From Arabidopsis thaliana (Eukaryota > Streptophyta > Magnoliopsida > Brassicales > Brassicaceae), in assembly GCF_000001735.4 (NCBI RefSeq), contig NC_003070.9, forward strand, positions 26,025,971 to 26,089,970: a stretch of DNA of 64,000 nt, given 5' to 3'. The notes below the pieces were generated by a model. It was given only the letters and a program-made list of their open reading frames with translations. It was not told the origin of the DNA and searched no databases. The first letter of the stretch is position 1, and each line of letters begins with the position of its first letter. A program made the position numbers and the translations under genes. Below are positions 21,402 to 31,939 of this stretch, piece after piece.

Positions 21402-23378
21402 TCATGTGTTGAGACCAGCCCAGTTCTTGAAGGCAACAAGAGATTCCATTTTCTTGTAGTTCCTCTTCCTCAGCTTTGGCAATCTGAGTTTCTTGTGAGT
21501 CTCCATGAACGCTTGCTTATACCTCCACTTATCCACAAATATCTTCATCTCCTGAGATTTCTCTACCACTTGCATCGCTGCATCAAAGAATCCTCCTTTC
21601 ACCAATGCGTACAAGAATGCATCGACTAGAGCATGATCTAGTCTGGACCTCTTCTCTGCCTCCACCGACGATATCTTACCTTTAATCTCGTTCCACAAGA
21701 GCAGGACGTTAAAGTACTTTTCCCCGCTCACATATCCATTAATCAAAGATAAGTATGTCTGGTTGTTTGGCTCATAACGTAGGAAAACCATCCTTCTGAA
21801 TGTCCTCCGTGCATCTTCCAGACGCCCGGATTTACAAAAGGCATGAATAATCGAATTCCAATCATGGGAATTCACTTCAACACGAGGGTCTTCAACAACT
21901 TCGTCTAGAAACGCTGCCATTAACTCAGGTCTCTGGTTCTCAAGAAGACCTGTCATTATTGTTAAGTAACTCCCCTTCAAATCCACCACTCTATTTTCTC
22001 TCATATCCCTAAACAATGTAAACGCAGATATAAAATCCTGATTCGTCATGGAAGCTTCGATCAAAGCGTTAGAGATCTCGACGTCTAATTGAAGCCCAGA
22101 GCTGCTGATCTCTGTAACCAGCTGAGTAGCTTCAGCTGTTCTGTACTCTTTGCAATAAGCTTTTAAGATTGGCACATAAACCCCAATCCCTACAGATCCT
22201 CCTCCCTGAGCAATCATTTCCTCGAGAATACTATGTGCTTTATCCGAGAAACCAAGATTTACACAAGCATTTATGATTCCAAACCCAACTGAACTGTCAA
22301 CACCAACGTAAGAAGATTCCAACTTCTGAGCTTCGAGTATCACTTTCGCTAAACTCTTAACGCTTTTACTCTCTATAAACCCTTTAACCAATTCACAATA
22401 CGTTTCCACACTGAAACTCGATTCCTCTCCACCTTCTTTAAGACTATGCAATATAACATCAGAAACACTATCTAAATCACCACTCTTAACATATCCACTG
22501 ATCATATTAGAATAAAGGATTCTTCTACTTGCAAAACCAAAACCATCCATCAAATTCTCAAGCTCACTAATCTTCTCTCGAAGCCCCTTCCTCGCATACA
22601 AATAAGCAAGAAACCCAAAGCTCAATTCATCAGGCTTCACACCTAAAACAGCCATAGATTCAATCACATTTTCAGCATCAGCCAAAGATTCCATCTGTCG
22701 ACAACACGCTTCAAGAGCCGCATTACTAGCTACCAAATCGGGTTTCATAAACTCAAGCTTCTCATCTACAGAAATTCTACAACTTTCCTTAAACACCTTA
22801 AGAAACGGAGCCAAGCTTCCATTTTCACGACAGATATCAATAACCAAATGCCCCCAGAGATCAAAAGGAACAAAGTACCTGTTTTTAAACATACACTTCA
22901 CTAAAGCCAAAGCAGGCCCTGCAGCTTTCGCAAGTTTCATCGACTCCAAAAGCGTACGAACAGTCTCAAACTCAAGCAAAATCGGATCTTTCTCAATTAC
23001 ATAAGCAGCAGAAGCAAAAGCTCGTTTAAGTCTATGAGATATACTCTCACCGCTTCCTTCGACACCGGACAAATGGGTAATAAGGGAATTGATGAGACGC
23101 TTCTCCGGTAGAGAAGAAGCGGCGGTGAGAGACCGAAAAGCCTTCCATGCTTCATCGGTGTAATGGGCATTTAAGGAATCGTGGAGGGTAGATTCAAAGG
23201 AGGATTTTTGATCTGGAGTTAGGGTTTTGGGGTTTTGAGGCGGCGATAGTGATGGTGAGAGAGTGATTGGCTTGTGAGAGAAGAGAGAGGGTTTAAGGAA
23301 TGAGTAAAGAGAAGGACTTTCAGGAGAAGACGAAGAGAAGTGTCTTCTTGAGATTGAATTTAGAGTTTTTCTGAACAT
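21402..23378 (-). CDS. P-class pentatricopeptide repeat protein, probably mitochondrial
   Basis: An intronless minus-strand frame of 658 residues, typical of plant PPR genes. The N-terminus MFRKTLNSISRRHFSSSS is Arg/Ser-rich with RRHF|S, a good mitochondrial presequence. From about residue 200 on, roughly ten degenerate 35-residue helical-hairpin repeats can be followed, such as ...LYSNMISGYVKSGDLDSVSDV and NSIIHAFCKSGRLEDARRTF. There is no E or DYW extension, so it belongs to the P class, which usually stabilises, processes or helps translate specific organellar RNAs. The RNA target cannot be read from the sequence. The start codon lies 130 bp from a tRNA-Asn gene on the other strand. At1g69290 from memory. 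Confidence 0.9.
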   Translation of the reverse strand: MFRKTLNSISRRHFSSSSPESPSLYSFLKPSLFSHKPITLSPSLSPPQNPKTLTPDQKSSFESTLHDSLNAHYTDEAWKAFRSLTAASSLPEKRLINSLITHLSGVEGSGESISHRLKRAFASAAYVIEKDPILLEFETVRTLLESMKLAKAAGPALALVKCMFKNRYFVPFDLWGHLVIDICRENGSLAPFLKVFKESCRISVDEKLEFMKPDLVASNAALEACCRQMESLADAENVIESMAVLGVKPDELSFGFLAYLYARKGLREKISELENLMDGFGFASRRILYSNMISGYVKSGDLDSVSDVILHSLKEGGEESSFSVETYCELVKGFIESKSVKSLAKVILEAQKLESSYVGVDSSVGFGIINACVNLGFSDKAHSILEEMIAQGGGSVGIGVYVPILKAYCKEYRTAEATQLVTEISSSGLQLDVEISNALIEASMTNQDFISAFTLFRDMRENRVVDLKGSYLTIMTGLLENQRPELMAAFLDEVVEDPRVEVNSHDWNSIIHAFCKSGRLEDARRTFRRMVFLRYEPNNQTYLSLINGYVSGEKYFNVLLLWNEIKGKISSVEAEKRSRLDHALVDAFLYALVKGGFFDAAMQVVEKSQEMKIFVDKWRYKQAFMETHKKLRLPKLRKRNYKKMESLVAFKNWAGLNT

Positions 23379-23507
23379 TCTATGAATCAGTCAACAAAGA
23401 TCGATCATTTGGTTCAGAGAGAGAACACATTCCGCCATATTCAATTTCCTTCCGAGTTTTGAAGACTTGAAGTTTAAATTGTATGAGACTTTATTACTAC
23501 CAAAGAA

Positions 23508-23524
23508 GCTGGAATAGCTCAGTT

Positions 23525-23557
<33 letters not shown>

Positions 23558-23581
23558 GAGGTTCGACCCCTCCTTCTAGCG
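23508..23581 (+). tRNA. tRNA-Asn (GUU)
   Basis: A 74-nt cloverleaf: acceptor GCTGGAA pairs with TTCTAGC (one G-T pair), D-arm AGCTCAGTTGGTTAGAGC, anticodon loop CTGTTAA giving anticodon GUU, and T-arm GGAGGTTCGACCCCTCC with the B box GGTTCGACCCC. A run of seven T follows directly as a pol III terminator. There is no intron and no encoded CCA, as expected for a nuclear gene. It sits in the leader side of the PPR gene, in opposite orientation. Confidence 0.97.
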
Positions 23582-24521
23582 TTTTTTTGCCCTTTTTAAG
23601 GAATTTTACTTTCACAAGCCCAAAAGTCCATTATTGAAGCCCATAAGAAATAAGATTTTTGTATTTTTGAGAATTGAGAGAGCCACCTAAGTTACTACAA
23701 GCTTTTGTATAAAAAAGAGTTGAGAAAAGGAGATGCAAAATATTCGGTAGCTAATAATCAAAGAACTTTAAGAATCAGCTTGAAATTGGAAAGCAGCTTT
23801 GGGAGAAGTTGAGGATCAGATTCTTGACCACCACTACTAGCCGCACCCGATTCCAAAATCACAAAAGAAACTCCATAGATTCTATAGACTATAAACTATA
23901 TTCAATACCAAAGTCTTCCAATTTTATATAGAGTTAGGAGCCATCTTAATTTTGGAGACCAAAAGTTAATCTCTCGCTCAGTGGAAAACAATCATTAGGT
24001 TTTAACACTTTTAAAGACATTACATCTCAACTTCCCACGTTGTTAGTAGACACAAGACAGACTGGAGAAAACAAAACCCACATCGAAAGAGACACTCTTT
24101 TGATCGTTAGCAAATAAAGCGATTCCTCAATCGTTTTGTTTGACAAGTTTGTAATATAATTCCAAAAGTGAATGGTTTGAAGTCACAAAATTAACTTTTT
24201 ATTTGGTTTTGCATTTGTTTTGGTATGTGATAACGACGGTACGTATTAAAAGATGAAAGATCCAAGTAAACGGATTAAAAAGAATATAAGAAACAAAAGA
24301 GCATCTCATCCTCCGGATTTACAAAAGTAAAGCTCTTAGTTAAAGTTGTACATAACCCAAAATACTAGCTACTACCAGCATTACGTCTCTCGGCCAACCT
24401 AAGTCCAAATCCTAGAAAGACGAGTGAAAAAAAAGATGACTCTATCAACCATGAGCCGTTGGCAAGATCTGATCTCTCAGCAACTCAATTACAACCATAA
24501 CCGCGTGTGACTTCTAAGCCC
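23582..24521. other. Intergenic DNA with a short coding-like stretch on the minus strand
   Basis: On the minus strand at about 23770-23905 a frame reads FVILESGAASSGGQESDPQ and ends LLSNFKLILKVL before a stop. It has codon-like composition but no upstream start in frame, so it could be a last exon of an unannotated small gene or a relic. The rest is AT-rich. Positions about 24290-24520 are probably the 3' UTR of PDCB4. Confidence 0.3.
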
Positions 24522-25873
24522 TCATATGACAAGCATTGCTGCTACACCGGTTAATAAGAAGACCACTGTGTTAGTTCGAACAGACAGCTTCTCTCCAGCA
24601 TTTGGATCGCCTAGTCCCCCGCTCCCAGTCGGGCCAAGAGTAGTCCCCGGGAACACCGAAGATGACGATGAAGTTGGCATCCCGTTGGAATTTGGCATCC
24701 CAGTGTTAGTCCCTGTGTTTGGAGTCCCGGTATTTGGGAAGCCACTAGTTGGAGTCCCACTGGTTGGAGTTCCAGTGGTGGGGGTTCCGGTGGTCGGAGT
24801 TCCGGTAGTCGGGGTCCCACTGGTTGGTGTCCCAGTAGTTGGTGTTCCTGTGGTAGGAGTGCCACTAGAGCTGCAAAGAATAGTCAAAAACATTAGTGAT
24901 CATTCGTGACAAGATAATTAATAATGATGCTCATCTGGATCATGTGAATGATGGACTGTTTTTTTGATGTGAGTTCTCTTTTTAGTAAAGGTGAAATTAT
25001 CAGAAATGATGAATGGTACCAAATAAAAACATTTAATCAAGATTCCTTTGTCTATTCATTAGGTCTTAAATCACTATCATTGTGTCTCCTCAAAGACAAA
25101 TTAGTAACAAAATTCAACAATAAAAAAAAGTTAGTCGGTGGTAAAAATCAAATCTAACCTAGAAAGCCAACTTTATGGAGACTAAAGAATCAAACATAAC
25201 TAAACTAATCGAAACAAAGAATGGATCAAGAATCAAAAACATACCTTGAACCAGTTAAACAGTTTGAAGCAGCTGCAATAAACAGAGAATCAGTATTAAA
25301 GAAAATAGAGACTTGATCTGAAATATGAAGTGGGTTTTTGTGTAAAGATGACTACTTGACGGAGGGGTAGTAGAGGGGGAGGCGGCGCCGTTAAAGTCAC
25401 AGGTGGCACCGGAAGAAGCTTTTTTCTGGTAGTAACTGTTGACGGCGACGTCACAGTGGTTTTTGACGGTGTTAGGTTGGTAACAAGCTCCGGTGGGTTG
25501 GATCTGGGTACAGTCAGCTCCATTTCCACAAGCGTAGTCTATTGCCTTCTGAAGCACTTGCTCGTTCCCCTCTTTGCAAAGACAATACGCTGCGTCTGAA
25601 AAATTTACCAAACAAACAAAAACAGATTCATATTCATTACAGGGCTCAAGCTAGAACTAAACCCACAAGGCAAAGTTCAGATTTTTGAGGAATTTATCAG
25701 AGATCTCATACTAAAATTCTGAATCTTTATAGACCCACTTGTTAGAACTGAGAACATATAACATAAACAAGAAACATTTTGCTGATAAAAGATGTAGAAA
25801 AACAGAGGAAACAGGGCTTACTTGAATAGGTGAACATGGAGATAATCAGACAGAGAGGAAGTAAAACCGACAT
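24522..25873 (-). CDS. PDCB4: PDCB4, plasmodesmal callose-binding X8-domain protein, GPI-anchored
   Basis: Four exons (25822..25873, 25356..25595, 25245..25272, 24522..24870), one of only 28 nt, give 222 residues. Residues 1-17 are a signal peptide (MSVLLPLCLIISMFTYS). An X8/CBM43 domain (about 18-103) follows with the conserved cysteines in AAYCLCKEG, ACGNGADC, GACYQPNT and GATCDFNG, then a linker of repeated GTPTTG/GTPTSG units. The tail ends with a small-residue site and the hydrophobic TVVFLLTGVAAMLVI, a GPI-attachment signal. X8 proteins bind callose (beta-1,3-glucan) at plasmodesmal necks and help set cell-to-cell permeability. PDCB4 is one of a few Arabidopsis members (At1g69295 from memory). 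Confidence 0.92.
24740..24869 (-). repeat. 15/18-bp coding minisatellite encoding GTPTTG repeats in PDCB4
   Basis: The exon has about eight tandem imperfect units that all translate to GTPTTG or GTPTSG. Third-position changes differ between units, so the peptide is conserved while DNA drifts. Such repeats change copy number easily between accessions. Confidence 0.85.
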
Positions 25874-28800
25874 GACTGAGTGATTCAAAGAGATTTGTTG
25901 TTGGAGAGAATCTAAAGGAAAAGGCTTTTAGATCGAACTTGGTTTGAGACGGTGGTGAGAGATGAGTTTTTGGGAGAGCGAGAGAGAGTTCTAGACAATA
26001 ACGGCAAGGGTGTGTGTGACTATGTTTTGATAAATAATTATAGACGACCATGGTCCAACACTTTTTCTTTGTTGAGGCACTTTTTAATATTGATTTATTA
26101 CTTTAAAAACCTGATTAGTCGTAATTAACATCATGTAACAAAAAAAAAACTTGTCGACATAACTAAAATTTAAAAAGTGTGAGTTAGGTAGCTATCAATA
26201 TCTAAAAATTTGTATTAATGGAATTATGGAAATAACAATTGCAAAAGTAGATATTGAAACACAGGATTATTGTTTGAAATTTAATTAATAACTTTTGAAA
26301 GTTATTTGTATATTAATACTTTCATAAATAGCTATATGATTATTTATTTATTTTAAACATATTTAACTAACAAAAAACAAACAGAAATGTTTTGAGTTTT
26401 AGTCAAGGGACAAAAGTTTAAATATCGGTCTCTTTTTTACTCTAGGAACCCACCTATTCAAAAAACAAATCAGTACGTTTTGGTAGTGACAACAAAAAAA
26501 GAATCAAAGAAATGTTCCTTTTACGTATAACAAATGTGTAAGAAGAAATTGAGTAAATAGAAGAGATAGTAAAAAAAGCCTTACACGAACAAATGTTGCA
26601 GAAAAGAACTAAAAGCAATTGCATTGTTGTCTTCTAGTATCTGTTTGTGAGAGACTTATTCGGCGCACCGAAAGATTATAGTAAAAGTGGACTAAAATGC
26701 TTCTTTATTTACCAATTTTGCCACCTCCTCGATTTACGTATTTCAGATGAGTTCTCTCTTCCTTTTAAACACCTGTCCTAAAATAATAAACTCTTTTTTG
26801 GGACCCAAAATAAACCCTGTTTTTTTTATCAACGGTCCAAAAATTTCGCCCAAAAATATGGTTTAGTGAGAATGCAATGCATAACTATATAACTTAGAAC
26901 TAACAATGTACTTTTATTTATTATTAATACCAAGTAAACTAAAATATAGTTTTTTCAACTTTTTATACAAACTTGATTTATACTTTTTCATCTACAAAAC
27001 AACACGTACAAATTCAATTCACCCACTCTTTTTAGACTGGATTCTTGAAGAACACATTTCAATATAAAAATAGCTTTTGTTTTTTCGATCTTGTGTAAGA
27101 GGAGCTAACGGTAACACCAAAAAAAGGATGGGTTGGGGATTATATTTGGGAGCGAACCGAGCCATGTGCACAAGACAACCTTTGCCGTCATGCTACGACA
27201 CGTGTGATGTGCCACACACAACACACATTTGCACACTAAAAAATGGTACAGTTTCTTTTTTTTATTTTCTTGTTTTTTAGCTAATTTTTTTCTGTTTATT
27301 TTTGTGGACATTCTTGAAAGTTGAGCTGTTGTTAGTCGGTGCCTCAGCTTTTCAGCTAAACATACTTATCAGATTTTTATTTCTTTTTCAATTTCAAACA
27401 TTTTCGAACGTTACTTGTTTATGGGTTGTTTTGTTACTCCCAAGCCCATGGAAAATATTTTGGGCCGTAACGTTCGTAATATTCATCCAGATATCATACA
27501 TATTTCATATATGATCTTTTACCACCCCCAAATCATTGATCATAGGTAGTAACCAATTTCAAGACCGGTATGTAAAACAGTTTTTATACGAACGACCATG
27601 GACTAAATAGTTTTTAGTCACAGAGATAATTCGTAATCCTTCTTCTTCTTTTTATCTCCGGTAATGACTCGGAATCATAAGACATAGTGTTGTCTCAACA
27701 GAAACATGAAATAAACATTGACCTTGTTGTTGATTGTGGTTGTCTTGGTTCAAAACCGGAATTTTATATTTTAATGTGAACATAATTGTGCGTTTTGCAA
27801 ATACTTTTAAGTGGAGTTTTGGCTGATTAAGAACAATTAATGTCGACAATTAGCATGTTGACATATATTTAGTTCACAAGTCGACATTTATTTTCTTGAT
27901 TTAAAATGTGAACTTAATTTACCAAAACGGAACGGTTTTTACACATTTGCTTGGCGTAGCTAGAAGTTGATATGTACGTCACTTCAATACATTCATTAAC
28001 TTTGAACGGTTCATTGAAAAGCAAGACTTTGAATGTCTTTGGAAAGATTTAATTTGTTCGGATCAAAACATTTTTTTTTAGCATAAATAGGATTGTAATT
28101 TTTAAAATATGTAAACTGAGTAATTCTGATCATTAGACTGGTTTGTCTTCTGATTTAATGATCGTTTACGTCTCTTTTATATTTTGGCCTTTTGGGAGAC
28201 AACGAGGCACCGCAATGGTTATCGTTTTCATCACGTAAACGAAATTCCGTTCCAAACCAAAAAACGATGATAAAACCATAATATATAGTCTAGATCAAAA
28301 TGGGTAAAAGTCAAACATGATTGATGATTACCACAAATTTCGTCTTTTTTACCAACGTACAAAACATGTTAGTTACATGAATAGATTATCACCACATTCA
28401 CAATGGCATGTCATATAAGTCGATGCTGTTCGGATTATCCATGCCTTGACCACGTTATAAGATATTTTCACCAAAGCAATTGATAATCTCTTTTTATAAA
28501 TTACGCATCGCGAATTCTGTTCTCCAATATGAATTGGGGATATTCTTGCAATCTGTAAAGTTCATATAGATATATATCGCCCTAAAGTTATAAAGATAAA
28601 AGTATAAAATAATTGTAAAATTGATGAAAAGAATAATAAAAAATAACGTTATTTCCTCCATGTTCTTTTTCTTAAGTGCACATACATGCATCAAATGTGG
28701 GATGGATCCACGATTAAGATTAATGTTGTGTTACATCAAAATTATACCTGGATATATAACTACATATATAACAAGAAATATACATGAAGAAATTGCAAAC

Positions 28801-29633
28801 GTACCGGTGGTGTGCTATTGATCAACAATGAGGTAATATATAGATCCATTGTTACAACGCCATATTGTTATACCCTCCCTGCGCATATTCTGGTCTGCAA
28901 TATCTTCTATATATAATGAGTTAGCACCTCCTTAGCTATTGCTACGTACCAAGCTTACCTGGGAGATTAAATCAAACAAGGCAGATATGTATATATGTTA
29001 CATTTCATCTTTGGAAATAGCATATGTTAATGTCAATGGTGTATAATTTGGTAAAGTTGATCTTATAAGAAATGTTTACAAATCAAACTATATATACGTA
29101 ATTTAATAAATAAAAAATATATGTACACGAATTTACGTATTAAAGGTTTCAATTGTGGAGCTAGCTAAGATGCTCATACGTCTCTTCTACCTCATTTTCT
29201 TCCTTTTTCCTTTATTGGCTGTCTTTGGCTAAAACAGAAAGCATTTATTCCTATGACCTAACACATTACCCTCAGAACTTATCCTACATGCTTCGCGTAG
29301 TACTTCTTGTAAATATGCTTGTACATATACTGATATACATACACATAGACATAAGAATGATGCACCATGCAGGACACAGAATCACGCATATATACATGCA
29401 ATTGTGAACACACACAAAAGGTTATAAATGTAAATGGAAAAGCCATTATCGTGACACTGAGTGGAGTAGTTGAGCTTCGATTTAAATATTTGTTGACATT
29501 TCTATAAACCCGCCGACCCATTTTGGGCTCGTCTCTATCAGACACAAGTAAGCCTATATATGCCTTATAGCAAGAGGGGTGAGACAAAAGGCACTATTAT
29601 ACCAGTGCTTGATCCTTATACAATCACTCGTAA

Positions 29634-29665
<32 letters not shown>

Positions 29666-30147
29666 CTGTGTGTGTATTTAAATATATATAGAGAGAGGCA
29701 ATCATCCACTTATTATATATGCATGCATCATCCAACTTTATAATATGTTCTGCAAAAATGAATACTAGAGAAAGAAAAAGCACTGGCCGACATATCTATC
29801 GAGTGATCTAAATTGTTCCACAAGAGAGATAATGGTTCGCATCAATGATTAGACCAACACGATATTTGATCCTAATATTCATAAGTACATCTACATCAGT
29901 TAGACTTTGTTTCTGTCAAAGCATGGGAATTTTATCCCACCTAAGACATCCCTTGATGTGGATTTTCAGCTTCGGCCTAAAACGAAAAACCGTTTATCCC
30001 TTTGTGGTCCATTTAAAGTTTTTAAACCCTTGCATACCAAAGATATATATATTTGATCTCTTTATAGAGTTGATCACTCCTAAGACTATTAATGCACGAA
30101 CATTAACAAATACAACAAAAAATATATATAACATGTAAGAAATTACC
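25874..30147. other. 4.3-kb intergenic region between PDCB4 and WRKY57
   Basis: AT-rich DNA without a gene that I can support. The first ~200 bp are the PDCB4 leader and promoter. Near 27446-27475 a pair of Site II-like elements (AAGCCCATGG and TGGGCC) occurs with no coding frame behind them. A long AT microsatellite lies at about 29642-29665, followed by TG repeats. Frames up to about 130 residues overlap AT repeats or the WRKY57 3' exon in the wrong frame and look spurious. Confidence 0.5.
29642..29665. repeat. (AT)n microsatellite
   Basis: An uninterrupted run of about twelve AT dinucleotides, followed directly by a short TG tract. Confidence 0.9.
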
Positions 30148-31939
30148 TCAAGGGTTGCGCATAGTTTGAGGTACAATATCACCAAGTAAGCCTTCCTCTG
30201 ATGGAGTAGACACGGCAGGTGTATCTTCAGTAGTAGGTCGGGGTAACCGCGGTGAAGGAGCATTATTGTCTCTGTGAAGTTGATGAAGGAGTTCTTGGTA
30301 ATAATAAGGATTTGGTAATGGAGGAGGGAGATGATGATGAGAAGTGAAGCTATGTGGGTCGTGTGCAGTGAGGATTCCACCACGAGGGAATCCAATGGTT
30401 TGATGGCAATGTTGTCCTTCGTATGTTGTGATCACTATCGATGGATCATCTGATGAACGTTCTACTCTCTTCTTCACCGTGCATCTGCTGTTTGTGCATC
30501 TATAGTAGCTCCTATATATCACAACAACAATAAGAAATATAGGTTGCATATCCGTTAACTAAGAGAATGATCAAAGAAACTGATGACTTATATACGACCT
30601 TGGGAATGGGCTATTCTTGACGGCTTTTTGTCCATATTTACGCCATCGATATCCATCTTCAAGATTATCCACATCACTCTTGGTCATGAATGCGAATCTT
30701 GGTTGCCGAATTCGCTTTTGAGCCTTCTTCTTCTCCTTCACTCTAGAAAACAAAGTATATAACCATGCATCAATATCACAGAGTAACCAATTAATCAAGC
30801 TATCAAATTCAAAAAAATATCACAAAACATGGACTCCAATCCTAATATTGCACAGTCAAAACAACCACGGAAAATAAAAAAGAGAGTTTAAAATAAAACG
30901 CAATTAACTTGAACATCTAACCAAAAAAAATTGTTACTTGACTTCAAATGCTTGCTATAACGTTTTCATTAAAATCATCCATTTTACATTGCTAGAACAT
31001 TTTCATCCATCTTTTAAGTGAAAACCCTACATACGGAACATCTTATGAAACAACGATTGACGAGACAAGAATTGTTAAAAAAATCAGAGTCTTTTTTAAT
31101 AACTTTGCTAGATAGATACTATGTAGATTAACATCATTAAAACGTGAGACGCTTTTTGACCTAACATTAGTATAATTAAAAAAGAAAAGGAAAGGACGAG
31201 GAGAAAAAGAAGATGTAGAGTGCACGCTAATATCACAGCCGCTATTGCGGCGGTGTTCCTCCCATTCCTCCATCATCATTATTATTTACTCCAACTGCCA
31301 CCGACGATTCTTTACTTAATTACCAATTTCTCCTTCCCTCTCCAAAACTTCTAATGTACTACTGTACGGACGAACTCATCACTCTCTATCTTTCTTGCGA
31401 TGCCAAAGAAATTACTCAAAAGAAAGAAAATAAATGAGAGAAAAAATGGGGCTTTTGGCTTTGGCCTCAAGATAAAACTAAAACCCTCCCCACCACCAAC
31501 ACTAAGATAATGAAGTAAATTACGATCGGACCCCTGCAAACAAAAACACACACGTGTTTCTCGTCTCAGTAAAAAAAACTCACGGTGTCTCCGGTGGTGG
31601 TGTTTTCTCGGCGGAGGCGGTTGAGTTCTCGGCCGGATCTTCACTTGAACTTGAGGTAGCTGAGGGATTATTATTAGTAGAGGTAACGGCAACGGAAACG
31701 GCGGCGGATGAGGAACAAGAAGAAGTGACGGTGGTAGGTTTGACTCCGGTGGTTTGTGTTAAATCGGAGTCGAATCTGAGACTGTGAGGATGATCGGAGG
31801 AGTGGTGGAGGTTCCAACCGAAGTCAGAGAGGATATTGGAAGTGTCTCGGTCGAAGAAGTCAGAATCTTGAGCTGTGAGTGTGAGTTCTCTCCAAGCAGA
31901 GTCGTCGTTGCTCAGATCGGGATTATCAGGATCGTTCAT
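30148..31939 (-). CDS. WRKY57: WRKY57, group IIc WRKY transcription factor
   Basis: Three exons (31584..31939, 30599..30742, 30148..30511) join to 287 residues. The N-terminal exon is acidic and Ser/Thr-rich ([16 protein letters not shown] start). The second exon encodes a Lys-rich patch, then [20 protein letters not shown]; the third completes the zinc finger, with YYRCTNSRC and QHCH giving a C-x4-C...H-x-H ligand set, typical of group IIc. The intron falls after the Arg of PFPR, the standard WRKY-domain intron position. WRKY proteins bind W-boxes (TTGACY). WRKY57 (At1g69310) is linked to drought tolerance and to crosstalk between jasmonate and auxin in leaf senescence. The leader has GA-rich tracts and an AAAG repeat (about 32038-32060). 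Confidence 0.96.

Noticed and set aside
27077..27514. Short frames near 27.1-27.5 kb between PDCB4 and WRKY57
   Set aside because: Low-complexity Phe/Leu/Lys products on both strands, with no splice or start context that supports a gene.
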